DNA of 64,000 nucleotides from Streptomyces nojiriensis (GTDB taxonomy: Bacteria; Actinomycetota; Actinomycetes; Streptomycetales; Streptomycetaceae). The translations under genes were made by a program, and so were the position numbers. Shown piece after piece: positions 1 to 8,308 of this stretch. The DNA is taken from contig NZ_CP071139.1 in the NCBI RefSeq assembly GCF_017639205.1, positions 1,984,001 to 2,048,000 on the forward strand, given 5' to 3'. Position 1 is the first letter of the stretch. Each line of letters starts with the position of its first letter. The notes beneath the pieces are model-generated. The model was not told the origin of the DNA and did no database searches. It was given only the letters and a program-made list of their open reading frames with translations.

Positions 1-621
1 GTTGTCGCGGGCGGTGTTGTCGCGGAAGAGCCCGCGGGTGGACCGCTCCTGGGCGATGCCCCAGGTGCCGTTCTTCTCGGAGATCACCCGCTGGACGCTC
101 AGCCGGTCGGTGTAGGAGGCCCAGATGCCGTTGCGCTTGAAGCCGGAGACGGTCAGCGACCGGATGTCCACGCCGACGACGGGCTGCTCCGCCGTCCCCA
201 TGACGCAGATTCCGGAATCGGCCTGCGAGCAGGCGAGCGCCCGGCCGGACGGGGCCGTCGCCGCGGCCGGCGCCTTGGCCGCTCCGGGTGCCACCGGCGC
301 CGCCGCCGCGCCGGAGGCCGGCGGCGCCACGGGCGCGACCGGCGTGACCGGCGTGACCGGCGTGACCGGCGGCTTGATCACCGTCCGGGCACCGAACCCG
401 CGCAGGGTCAGCCGCTTGGTGATCAGCACGTTCTCGTAGTAGGTGCCGGGCATCACGGTGATGATGTCGCCCGGCCTGGCGTAGTTCACCGCGTCCTGGA
501 TCGAGTCGCCCGGGTGCACTCTGCGTCCTGCCTCGGCGGCGGCGGTCGGCGCGAGCACGCCGAGACCCGCGGCCATGACGACTGCGATGCACGTGAGGGA
601 CTTGATTTGTCGGTTCGTCAC
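1..621 (-). CDS. Secreted right-handed beta-helix protein (C-terminus beyond window)
   Basis: The frame is open from a GTG at 621 to the window edge (207 codons), so the C-terminus is missing. An in-frame TAG lies just upstream and this GTG is the first usable start. The product opens with a basic stretch and a hydrophobic core ending TAAAEA, a Sec signal peptide. It continues with HPGDSIQDAV and PGTYYENV, the usual opening of NosD/DUF1565-like parallel beta-helix proteins. A Pro/Ala/Thr-rich linker built on PVT repeats interrupts the rungs, which resume with SLTVSGFKRNGIW. Members are extracellular and often act on polysaccharides, but no catalytic residues are visible, so substrate and activity are open. 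Confident on secretion and fold, not on role. Confidence 0.75.
   Translation of the reverse strand, partial: MTNRQIKSLTCIAVVMAAGLGVLAPTAAAEAGRRVHPGDSIQDAVNYARPGDIITVMPGTYYENVLITKRLTLRGFGARTVIKPPVTPVTPVTPVAPVAPPASGAAAAPVAPGAAKAPAAATAPSGRALACSQADSGICVMGTAEQPVVGVDIRSLTVSGFKRNGIWASYTDRLSVQRVISEKNGTWGIAQERSTRGLFRDNTARDN
337..370. repeat. 9-bp tandem repeat inside the beta-helix gene
   Basis: Unit GACCGGCGT is repeated three times with a fourth partial copy. On the minus strand it encodes the PVT tripeptide repeat of the linker. The unit length is a multiple of three, so copy changes would keep the frame. Confidence 0.8.
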
Positions 622-814
622 GATGCCGAAGTTATGGGCGATTACGACCTATTTCCACACCGCATGGGCGGATGGGTACATCCCGTGGGCAAACGGCCGC
701 ATTTTGCCGTCCGGAGGAGTGGATAGTCGTACTCCGGGAGACGGCCGAACGGGGTGACGCCGGGTCAGTCCCGGGCCCACGGCGTGTCGCCCGGCCCGGA
801 CGGCCCCCGGCGGG

Positions 815-1363
815 TCACACGGCGGTGAGGCTCGCCGCTCCGAAGGAGACGTCGAAGCGGTCGCACCAGATGGTGACGCTGGTGAACTCGGCGACGTTCA
901 CGTCGGCGGGAACCGGGTAGTTCTGGTCGCCCTTGTTGCCCTTGAGCTTGCCGAGGCTCACGTGCTTGCCGTCGTCGAAGACGCGCCAGCCCGCGACGCC
1001 CTCCTTCACCGGGGCATCGGCCAGCCACACCCGCAGGTCCGGGCCGTTGCTGGTGTCGAGGTTCGCAAGCCGCAGGGTGTGGGACCCGTCGGGGAGGCGG
1101 ATGAGCTCCACCGCTCCGGTGGTGGCGTGCTCGTGGCTGATGAGCGTCCCGCGGGCGACGGTCACCGGGGCGGCCTGGGCACCCGGTACGGCCGCGGGCG
1201 CGCCCGGGCCCGACGGCGCGGCGGCGGCCGGGAGCGCCTCGCGGACGGTCTCGTCCTGCCACAGCTTCCACGGCTGCAGCCAGTACAGCGCCACTGCCAC
1301 CACCACCGCGGCCGCGATCGCCGCTCCACCCCACAGCCGTCCGCGCCGCCCTGTCCGTGTCAC
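815..1363 (-). CDS. Membrane-anchored DM13 domain protein
   Basis: 182 aa from the GTG at 1363, chosen because GAAGAGGGAACG lies just upstream; longer frames only add low-complexity sequence. Residues about 10-28 form one hydrophobic segment, probably an uncleaved anchor. The C-terminal ~110 residues match the DM13 pattern: a gain-of-HATTG start, LANLDTSNGPDLRVWLADAP, then KGNKGDQNYPVP and a final SVTIWCDRFDVSFG. DM13 domains are thought to serve extracellular redox or adhesion, with the single Cys as a possible redox residue; that is family knowledge, not shown here. It is transcribed toward the beta-helix gene and may share its message. Confidence 0.8.
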   Translation of the reverse strand: MTRTGRRGRLWGGAAIAAAVVVAVALYWLQPWKLWQDETVREALPAAAAPSGPGAPAAVPGAQAAPVTVARGTLISHEHATTGAVELIRLPDGSHTLRLANLDTSNGPDLRVWLADAPVKEGVAGWRVFDDGKHVSLGKLKGNKGDQNYPVPADVNVAEFTSVTIWCDRFDVSFGAASLTAV

Positions 1364-1645
1364 TGCCGTTCCCTCTTCCTCGCCTCGTCCGTCTCCGGGA
1401 GGTGCCCGGCCGGCCGGACACCCCCTGTGATTCAACGCGGCCGGGCCACCGCGCGCCATGCCCGAACCGATGACGAAAGTCTTACGCCGCCCCACCCGGG
1501 CGTTGCCCGCCGCTCCGCGTTAGGGCTGGTGGCAGGGGGTTTCCCGGGCGCTGCCGCGATGGGCGACGGGCAACCCGTCGACCCCGGTCGGGGCCAGGGG
1601 CAGGCTGGAGCCGTCAGTACGAGGCACGCACCACAAGGGGAAGTC

Positions 1646-2008
1646 ATGCGCAAGATGTTCCGCGGCGCCGCCGCGCTCGCCACCTCCGTCGTCGCCGTGA
1701 TCGCGCTCAGCGGTTCGGTCGAGGCCAAGCCGGCCGACGCGTGGGCCGGCTGCCCGGACGGGGCGGTCTGCATCTACCCTCAGAACCAGAACCCCGCCGT
1801 CAAGCCAACGCACGTCTTCTACACCTACGGGGCGCACAACCTGAGCAATCAGGTCGGGAACCACTGGGTGCTCAACAACCAGTACGGCGGTGCGACCGCA
1901 AATCTGTGCACGGGTTCCGGAGGCTCGGGCTGCGGCAGCCCCATCGCCGCCAAGACCGGTGTCTACGCCGACCTCACACCCGTCAACTCGGTCCGGCTGA
2001 ACCCGTAG
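1646..2008 (+). CDS. Small secreted protein, peptidase-inhibitor-like
   Basis: 120 aa from ATG 1646, preceded by AAGGGGAAG. Residues 1-27 are a classic signal peptide (MRKMFRGAAALATSVVAVIA, cleavage near VEA-K). The mature ~90 residues contain four cysteines (GCPDGAVCIY and NLCTGSGGSGCG) and many Asn/Tyr. The CPxGxVCIY opening resembles Streptomyces I36-type peptidase inhibitor family members, but similarity is weak by eye. Monocistronic: tandem hairpins follow the stop and the next gene has its own leader. Confidence 0.7.
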   Translation: MRKMFRGAAALATSVVAVIALSGSVEAKPADAWAGCPDGAVCIYPQNQNPAVKPTHVFYTYGAHNLSNQVGNHWVLNNQYGGATANLCTGSGGSGCGSPIAAKTGVYADLTPVNSVRLNP

Positions 2009-2011
2009 CGA

Positions 2012-2058
2012 CGCCCCCTCAGGGGCGGCGTGCGGAGCCGCCCGCCAGGCGGCTCCGC
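2012..2058 (+). terminator. Tandem hairpin terminator
   Basis: Two hairpins follow the stop of the small secreted gene: CGCCCC/GGGGCG with a 4-nt loop (2012-2027), and a perfect 11-bp stem GCGGAGCCGCC/GGCGGCTCCGC with a 5-nt loop (2032-2058). No T-run follows, usual for Streptomyces. Confidence 0.75.
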
Positions 2059-2158
2059 GTACTCGTGTGCTGGTCATACCGGTTCGAAGAGGCGGTCGTC
2101 CGCCCCACCCCCGCTGTAGCCTGGGCGCTCCCGTACCGCTGCCTGGGCGCGCACTGCC

Positions 2159-5100
2159 ATGGGGGATGTCTTGGGGGATCCGGACCACCGGCGGAAGACC
2201 GACGGCCACCACGAGTCCGACGACGCCGCGATGCCCTTTCCCGCACAGCTGAGACGTCTGCGGGTGCAACGTGGTCTGTCCCTCGCGGACCTCGCCCGGC
2301 AGACGCACTACAGCAAGGGCTATCTGAGCAAGATCGAGACAGGCTCGAAGCGCGTCACCGTCGACGTCGCGCGACGCTGCGACGAGGTACTGCGGGCCGG
2401 GGGTGAACTGGTGCGGATGGTCCGGGAGACGGGTCCGCGCGGCGCCGACGGCCGCGGCGACGGCGGCAGCTCCGGCCTGGGCGACGCCGGCGCGCAGGCC
2501 GGCGCCCGGGCCGACGGCGAATGCCCCTACCGGGGCCTGCCCGCCTTCACCGCACGGGAGGCCCGGTGGTTCTTCGGGCGGGACCGGGCGACGGCCGAGC
2601 TGATCGAGCGGGTCTTCGAACGGGTCGGCGACGGGCCGCTGATGCTGCTCGCCCCGTCGGGCGCGGGCAAGTCCTCCCTGCTGAACGCCGGTCTCGTGCC
2701 GGCGCTGCGCGGAGGCGGTTTCCCGATGCCGGGTTCGGACACCTGGCCCGTGCTGCGGTTCACGCCCACCGCGCACCCGCTGGAGGAACTGCTGGACTGC
2801 GCCGCGAAGGCCCTGGGCGGCGATCCGGGCGTCACCGTGGACGAGCTCCGGGACCGGCCGCACGCGCTGCTCGAAGCCGTCCGGCGGCACTCGGGCGGCC
2901 CCGCGGCGGACGGCCCGGACCGGACGCCGCCGCCCCCGCGTCCGGTGCTGCTCGTCGACCAGTTCGAGGAGCTGTTCACGCTGTGCTCCGACGAGGACGA
3001 GCGGCGCGCGTTCGTCCGGGTGCTGTGCGCGCTGGCGGCCGCGCGCCGCGAACCGGACGGCCCGGAACCGGGCGGTCTCGACCCCGCCGTCGTGGTGCTC
3101 GGCGTACGGGCCGACTTCTCCGGGGACTGCCTGGACCTGCCGGAGCTGGCCCAGGTCTTCACCCGGGGTCTGTTCGTCCTGCCCCCGATGTCCCTCGCCG
3201 AGCTGCGGGAATCGATCACCCGCCCGGCGGAGCTCGCCGGACTCACCCTCGAACCCGGCTTGTTCCCGCTGCTGATGCGCGACGCCGGACTGCGCGACGA
3301 CCAGCCCGACCGGACCCCCTCCGGGGTGCTCCCCCTGGTCTCGCACGCCCTGCTGGCCACCTGGCGCCGGCGCGAGGGCGCCACCTTGACCGTCGACGGG
3401 TACGAGCGCACCGGCGGCATCCAGGGGGCGATCGCCCGCACCGCGGAAGAGGTGTTCACCGGCCTGTACCCGGCCGAGCAGAACACGCTCCGCCGCGTCC
3501 TGGTGCGGCTGGTGCACGTCGCCGACGGTACGGGGGCCACGCGCCGCCGGATGAGCCGGACCGCCCTGATGGAACAGCTGGCCGACGCGGGCCCCGCCGC
3601 GGCCGCGCTCGACACCTTCGTCCGGGCGCGCCTGATCACCATGGACAGCGACACCGTCGAGATCACCCACGAGGCCCTGCTGCACGCCTGGCCGCGGCTG
3701 CGCGGCTGGATCCGCGCCGACCGGGCCGGGCTCCTGGTCCACCAGCAACTGGCCCACGCCGCCGCCGAATGGGAGCGCGAGGGTCGCGATCCGTCGGCGC
3801 TGCACCGCGGGACCCGCCTGGAGACCGCCCGGACCTGGGCCGACGAGCACGACGGCAGGAGCCGGCTCGGCCCGCTGGAGGCCGCCTTCCTGCGGGCGAG
3901 CCAGGAGGCGCAGGACGGCCGTGAGCGGCAGGCCGGACGTCAGGTGCGGCTGCGGCAGTGGACGCTGGCCACGCTCGTGGTCCTGCTGGTCCTCGCGGTG
4001 GGCGCGGGCGGGCTCGCGTACCAGCAGCGCGCGGGCGCGCTCGGCCAGGAGCGCGTCGCCCGTTCACGTGCGCTCGCCCTGCAGTCCGCGGCGCTGGCCG
4101 CGGGCCGCCCCGAGGCCTCGATGCTGCTCGCCGGGGAGGCGTACCGGACCTCGGCGACGAGCGAGGCCCGCGGGGCGCTGCTGAGCACCCAGTCCCAGCC
4201 GTTCGTCGCCCGTCTGGGCGGGCACGGCGGGCCGGTCAACGCGGTGGCCTTCGGCCCGGGCGGCGACACGCTGGCGACGGCCGGATCCGACGGGACGGTG
4301 ACGCTGCGGCGGGTGGCCGACCGCCGGACGATCGCGACCTTCACCCTGCCCGGGCGGGTGCGCGCGGTGGCCTTCAGCCCCGACGGCTCGACGCTCGCGG
4401 CCACGTCGACGGACGGGCCGGCGCGGCTCTGGGACACGACGGACCGGGGCGCGGGGGCGCAGCTCCCGGCGAGTACGGCGGGCGCCCGGGCCGTGGCCTT
4501 CGCGCCCGACGGGCGGAGCCTGGCCGTCGCCGGTGCCGACGGGACGATCGGGCTGTGGGACGCCGCCGGGGACCACCGCGCCCTCGGATCCCTCACCGGG
4601 CACACCGGGCGGGTGAACGCCCTGGCGTACGCCGCCGACGGCCGGACGCTGGTGTCGGCCGGCGCCGACCGGACCGTACGGCTGTGGGATCCGGTGGCGG
4701 CCGGTGCGCAGGCCGTCCTCACCGGGCACACCGACGAGGTGCTGGGCGTGGCCTTCGCCCCGGACGGCCGTACGGTCGCCACGGGGGGCGTGGACCGCAC
4801 GGTACGGCTGTGGGACGTGGCCGGGCGCCGGACGACCGCCACGCTGACCGGGCACAGCGACGACGTCAACGGTGTCGCCTACACCCCGGACGGGACGACG
4901 GTAGTCAGCGCGGGCGGCGACGGTACGACCCGGCTGTGGGACGTGGCCGGGGGCCGGGCCACGGCCACGCTCGCCGGGCACACCGACTACGTCCTCGGGG
5001 TGGCCGTGGACAGCGGTGGCGCGATGCTGGCCACGGCCGGTTTCGACCAGTCGGTGGTGCTGTGGGACCTGCGGGGCGCGGTACTGACCTCGCGGCCGTT

Positions 5101-6061
5101 CACGGAGATCTGGCACGCCGCGTACAGCCCGGACGGGAAGTGGCTGGCGACCGCGGAGTCCGATCACGCGGTGCGGCTGTGGGACGTGGCGGGGCGCCGG
5201 GTCCTGGCCACGTTCGCGGGGCACAGCGAGTCGGTGTTCTCGGTGGCCTTCGCGCCCGACGGGCGGACGCTGGCCTCGGCCGGCTCCGACGGCACGATCC
5301 GGCTCTGGGACACCGCGGCGCGAGGCCGGTCCGCCGTGCTCGACGGCCACGCCGGGACGGTGTTCGCGGTGGCCTTCTCCCCGGACGGGCGGAGCCTGGC
5401 CTCCGCCGGTTCCGACGGCACCGTACGGCTGTGGGACGTGGCGGGGCGCCGCCCGCTCGCCGTCCTGACCGGTCACACGGACTTCGCCAACGACGTGGTG
5501 TTCAGCCCCGACGGGCGCACCCTGGCCAGCGCCGGGGACGATCTGACGGTCCGTCTGTGGGACGTGGCGGGGCGCCGCCCGCTCGCCGTCCTCACCGGCC
5601 ACCGGGGTGCGGTGCGCGGGGTGACCTTCAGCCCGGACGGCCGGACCCTGGCGAGCAGCGGCAACGACGGGACCGTACGGCTGTGGGACGCGCGGCGCCA
5701 CCGCTTCGAGGCCGCGCTGGCCGGGCACACCGGATCCGCCCGGGGCATCGCCTTCTCCCCCGACGGCCGCACGCTCGCGAGCAGCGGCAACGACCGGACG
5801 GTCCGGCTGTGGGACGTGGCCGGGCGCCGGACGGTGGCCGCGCTGTCCGGCCATGCGAACGCGGTGTGGGGCGTCGTGTTCGCTCCCGACGGGCGGACGG
5901 TGGCCAGCAGCAGTACGGACGGCACCGTACGGCTGTGGGACCTGGACGTCGGGGCGCGGCTGGCGGCGGTCGACGGCCTGCGGACGTCCGGATCCGCGGG
6001 GTGGGACGGGGGTCCGGCCCGAGAGGGTGCCCTGCCGGTCTGGCTCAGGCGTTCGCGATGA
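2159..6061 (+). CDS. XRE-nSTAND1 NTPase-TM-WD40 protein (14 blades)
   Basis: 1300 aa. Residues ~27-85 are an XRE helix-turn-helix (QLRRLRVQRGLSLADLARQT, YSKGYLSKIETG). From ~122 (CPYRGLPAF, WFFGRD) comes an nSTAND1 NTPase with Walker A APSGAGKSS (165-173) and Walker B VLLVDQFEEL (~265). A hydrophobic segment at ~600-622 (TLATLVVLLVLAVGAGGLAY) separates it from the WD40 region. That region has 13 clear LWD blades plus a degenerate first one, fitting two seven-bladed propellers. Family knowledge: STAND NTPases switch on ligand binding by the repeat domain. Inference: with one membrane span, the HTH and NTPase would be cytosolic and the propellers outside. Start choice between ATG 2159 and the ATG near 2231 is uncertain. 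It converges on the next gene with a 17-bp overlap. Confidence 0.88.
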   Translation: MGDVLGDPDHRRKTDGHHESDDAAMPFPAQLRRLRVQRGLSLADLARQTHYSKGYLSKIETGSKRVTVDVARRCDEVLRAGGELVRMVRETGPRGADGRGDGGSSGLGDAGAQAGARADGECPYRGLPAFTAREARWFFGRDRATAELIERVFERVGDGPLMLLAPSGAGKSSLLNAGLVPALRGGGFPMPGSDTWPVLRFTPTAHPLEELLDCAAKALGGDPGVTVDELRDRPHALLEAVRRHSGGPAADGPDRTPPPPRPVLLVDQFEELFTLCSDEDERRAFVRVLCALAAARREPDGPEPGGLDPAVVVLGVRADFSGDCLDLPELAQVFTRGLFVLPPMSLAELRESITRPAELAGLTLEPGLFPLLMRDAGLRDDQPDRTPSGVLPLVSHALLATWRRREGATLTVDGYERTGGIQGAIARTAEEVFTGLYPAEQNTLRRVLVRLVHVADGTGATRRRMSRTALMEQLADAGPAAAALDTFVRARLITMDSDTVEITHEALLHAWPRLRGWIRADRAGLLVHQQLAHAAAEWEREGRDPSALHRGTRLETARTWADEHDGRSRLGPLEAAFLRASQEAQDGRERQAGRQVRLRQWTLATLVVLLVLAVGAGGLAYQQRAGALGQERVARSRALALQSAALAAGRPEASMLLAGEAYRTSATSEARGALLSTQSQPFVARLGGHGGPVNAVAFGPGGDTLATAGSDGTVTLRRVADRRTIATFTLPGRVRAVAFSPDGSTLAATSTDGPARLWDTTDRGAGAQLPASTAGARAVAFAPDGRSLAVAGADGTIGLWDAAGDHRALGSLTGHTGRVNALAYAADGRTLVSAGADRTVRLWDPVAAGAQAVLTGHTDEVLGVAFAPDGRTVATGGVDRTVRLWDVAGRRTTATLTGHSDDVNGVAYTPDGTTVVSAGGDGTTRLWDVAGGRATATLAGHTDYVLGVAVDSGGAMLATAGFDQSVVLWDLRGAVLTSRPFTEIWHAAYSPDGKWLATAESDHAVRLWDVAGRRVLATFAGHSESVFSVAFAPDGRTLASAGSDGTIRLWDTAARGRSAVLDGHAGTVFAVAFSPDGRSLASAGSDGTVRLWDVAGRRPLAVLTGHTDFANDVVFSPDGRTLASAGDDLTVRLWDVAGRRPLAVLTGHRGAVRGVTFSPDGRTLASSGNDGTVRLWDARRHRFEAALAGHTGSARGIAFSPDGRTLASSGNDRTVRLWDVAGRRTVAALSGHANAVWGVVFAPDGRTVASSSTDGTVRLWDLDVGARLAAVDGLRTSGSAGWDGGPAREGALPVWLRRSR

Positions 6062-6614
6062 CGAGCAGGGTGCGTGCCGCGGCCGGGCCCGACAGGCGGC
6101 AGCGGTGCGGGACTTCGCCCCGGTGGTGGGCGCTCTGGCCCGCGCGCAGGGTCAGCGCGTCCTCGCCCTCGACCTCCAGGACGATCTCGCCCTCCAGGAC
6201 GTAGAGGAAGTCCTCGCCGGGGTGTTCGAACCAGCCGCGCTCGCCGCGGCCGGGCTCGAAGTGGTGCTCGTAGGCCTCCATCAGGGTGCTGCGCCCGCCG
6301 GGGATGAGCACCTGGGCGATCTGTCCCGCGGCCTCGCTCACGCGGATCACCTGGGGGTCGCTCTCGTGGCTGACGGCGCCGGGCCGGTCGGGCGGCCGCA
6401 GGAAGGTGCCGGGGGTGACGTCGAGGGCCTCGGCGATCCGGTAGATCGAGCTGAGGCTGGGCGTGGCCAGCCCGCGTTCCAACTGGCTGAGGAAGGGCTG
6501 GGAGAGGCCCGAGCGGGTGGCGAGTACGGCCATGGAGACGCCGCGCTGTTTGCGGCAGCCGCGGATCACCCGTCCGACCTCGATCGCTTCGGGCGTGGGT
6601 TCTGGGCGAGACAC
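6045..6614 (-). CDS. XRE-cupin transcriptional regulator
   Basis: 189 aa from GTG 6614 (VSRPEPTPEAIEVG), the typical start for this family; longer frames to 6704 add a Pro/Arg-rich tail and would run through the operator. Residues ~10-65 are an XRE HTH (GVSMAVLATRSGLSQPFLSQLERG). Residues ~110-185 are a cupin_2 barrel (HHFEPGRGERGWFEHPGEDFLYVLEGEIVLEVEG, GQSAHHRGEVPHRCRL). Such SutR/PuuR-like regulators sense a small ligand in the cupin. It is divergent from the ABC importer operon with a perfect dyad between them, so it probably controls that operon and itself. Ligand unknown; a sulfonate or related organic acid is inferred from neighbours. Confidence 0.88.
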   Translation of the reverse strand: MSRPEPTPEAIEVGRVIRGCRKQRGVSMAVLATRSGLSQPFLSQLERGLATPSLSSIYRIAEALDVTPGTFLRPPDRPGAVSHESDPQVIRVSEAAGQIAQVLIPGGRSTLMEAYEHHFEPGRGERGWFEHPGEDFLYVLEGEIVLEVEGEDALTLRAGQSAHHRGEVPHRCRLSGPAAARTLLVIANA

Positions 6615-6690
6615 GCAGGTGAACGTACCCCATCGGGTCCGCCGGGCCGGAGGGCCGCGGGAGGTTTCGCACTGCCGCAACACTCCCGTC

Positions 6691-6721
6691 ATAAGCGTGG
6701 TCAATTATTGACCTCACTTAT
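6691..6721. promoter_or_regulatory. 31-bp perfect dyad, likely operator of the importer island
   Basis: Symmetric around 6706: outer arms ATAAG (6691-6695) and CTTAT (6717-6721), inner arms GGTCAAT (6699-6705) and ATTGACC (6707-6713), with one central T. Each inner arm reads TTGACC outward, resembling a -35 hexamer on each strand, so binding here could block both divergent promoters. The AT-rich dyad stands out strongly from its GC-rich surroundings. Confidence 0.75.
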
Positions 6722-6780
6722 CAGCGCGTTCGGACGAGCGCGCCGCAACGATCGCACCGCTACGAACGAGGAGCCGCCCC

Positions 6781-7560
6781 GTGCACGCCACCCCCTCACC
6801 CCCCGGCCGGGGCCTCGCCGGGCTCGGCCCGGCGCTGGGCGCGGCCGGCGTCGTACTCGCGCTCTGGTACCTCCTCGCCCGCTCCGGCGCGGTCGCGCCG
6901 GGGCTGCTGCCCACGCCGGGCGAGACCGCGGCCGCCCTGGCGGACAGCGCCCGCAGCGGCACCCTGGCCGCCGACCTCGGCGCCAGCCTCGCCCGGGCCG
7001 GACAGGGCTTCGCCCTGGGCGCCGTCGTCGGCGGCGCCCTCGGCTTCACCACCGGCTACCTGCCGAAGGCCTCCGCCGCCGTCACCCCGGTGATCTCCTT
7101 CCTCCGGCCGATCCCGGCCATCGCGCTGGTACCGCTCGCGACCGCCTGGTTCGGCATCGGCGAGAGCGCCAAGCGCCTGCTCATCGCGTACGCCGTCCTG
7201 CTCGCCGTCTGGCTGTACGTCCACGACGGGGTGTCCCGGGTACCGGTCTCCCATCTGCGGGCGGCCCGGTCGCTGGGGGCCCCGCTGCACCGGCGGTTCA
7301 CCGAGGTGCTGCTGCCCGCCGCCGCTCCCGCCCTCCTCGCGGCCCTGCGCTACGGGGCCTCGGTGGCCCTGCTCGCGCTGGTGGCTGCCGAACTGGGCGG
7401 CGCGGACAGCGGACTGGCGTACCGGCTCCAGGTGGACGGCCAGTTCCTGCGGGTGGACCGGATGTTCGCGGGGCTGCTCGTACTCGGACTGCTCGGGGTG
7501 GCCGTCGACCTCGTACTGGCCGCCGTGGGCCGCCGGTTCGTGCACTGGAGCGCGTCATGA
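6781..7560 (+). CDS. ABC importer permease, SsuC/TauC type
   Basis: 259 aa from GTG 6781 with GAGGAG about 8 nt upstream. About six hydrophobic segments surround a BPD_transp_1 domain; the EAA-type loop that docks the ATPase is AARSLGAPLHRRFTEVLLPAAAPALLAALRY in shape. An early LPTPGETAAAL and later RPIPAIALVPLATAWFGIGESAK match permeases of the nitrate/sulfonate/taurine family. First gene of the operon, overlapping the ATPase gene by ATGA. It would form the membrane channel of an importer with the next two genes. Substrate inferred only at class level: sulfonates or similar organic anions. Confidence 0.88.
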   Translation: MHATPSPPGRGLAGLGPALGAAGVVLALWYLLARSGAVAPGLLPTPGETAAALADSARSGTLAADLGASLARAGQGFALGAVVGGALGFTTGYLPKASAAVTPVISFLRPIPAIALVPLATAWFGIGESAKRLLIAYAVLLAVWLYVHDGVSRVPVSHLRAARSLGAPLHRRFTEVLLPAAAPALLAALRYGASVALLALVAAELGGADSGLAYRLQVDGQFLRVDRMFAGLLVLGLLGVAVDLVLAAVGRRFVHWSAS

Positions 7561-8276
7561 GCCTCGCGGTACGGCTGGAGGGGCTCTCGGCGGGCTACGG
7601 GGCCGGCGTGCCGGTGCTGGAGCAGACCGACCTGGAGTTCGCGGCGGGCTCGTTCACGGCGCTGCTCGGGTCCAGCGGATGCGGCAAGTCCACGGTCCTC
7701 AACACGGTGGCCGGGTTCGTACGGCCCACCGCCGGGCAGGTCACCGCGGGGGCGGAGCCGGTGCGCGGGCCGGGCCCGGAACGGGGCGTGGTGTTCCAGC
7801 ACTACGCGCTGTTCCCCTGGCGCACGGCCCGCGGCAACGTCGAGTTCGCCCTGCGGCGCCTCGGACTGCCCCGTGCGGAGCGCCGCCGGCGCGCCCTCGC
7901 GGCGCTGGCCGAGGTGGGGCTCGCGGACGGCGCGGAGAAGTACCCGGCCCAGCTTTCGGGCGGGATGCAGCAGCGGGTGGCGCTGGCCCGGGCGCTGGCC
8001 GCCGAACCCGAAGTGCTGTTGATGGACGAGCCGTTCGGAGCGCTGGACGCGCTGACCCGGACCCGGATGCAGACCCTGCTGCGGGAGCTGTGGCAACGCC
8101 GCGGCACCACCGTCCTGTTCGTCACGCACGACATCGACGAGGCGCTGGCGCTCGCCGGGCGCGTGATCGTCCTCGGCGGGAGTCCCGGGCGGGTGCTCGC
8201 CGACCACCCCGTGCCGCCCGGGCCGCCCGATCCCGACCTGCGCTCCCTGATCGCCCGCCGTCTCGGCTCCGAATGA
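7557..8276 (+). CDS. ABC importer ATPase, SsuB/TauB type
   Basis: 239 aa, starting in the ATGA overlap with the permease stop. Walker A GSSGCGKS (~38-45), Q-loop [11 protein letters not shown], signature [16 protein letters not shown], Walker [13 protein letters not shown] and H-loop [13 protein letters not shown] are all present, so the ATPase looks functional. QHYALFPW and the short length are typical of the nitrate/sulfonate/taurine ATPases. It overlaps or abuts the binding-protein gene. It energises uptake through the permease encoded just upstream. Confidence 0.9.
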   Translation: MSLAVRLEGLSAGYGAGVPVLEQTDLEFAAGSFTALLGSSGCGKSTVLNTVAGFVRPTAGQVTAGAEPVRGPGPERGVVFQHYALFPWRTARGNVEFALRRLGLPRAERRRRALAALAEVGLADGAEKYPAQLSGGMQQRVALARALAAEPEVLLMDEPFGALDALTRTRMQTLLRELWQRRGTTVLFVTHDIDEALALAGRVIVLGGSPGRVLADHPVPPGPPDPDLRSLIARRLGSE

Positions 8277-8308
8277 TCCCGCTCACGTCCCCGGAAGGAC
8301 CGCTCACC

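Noticed and set aside
1520..3850. 776-residue leftward open frame across the small secreted and WD40 genes
   Set aside because: Shadow frame of GC-rich coding DNA; Gln/Pro/Arg/His composition and overlap with well-supported genes.
6740..6780. Cys-containing leader peptide before the importer operon
   Set aside because: No short frame with a ribosome site and Cys codons exists between the dyad and the GTG.
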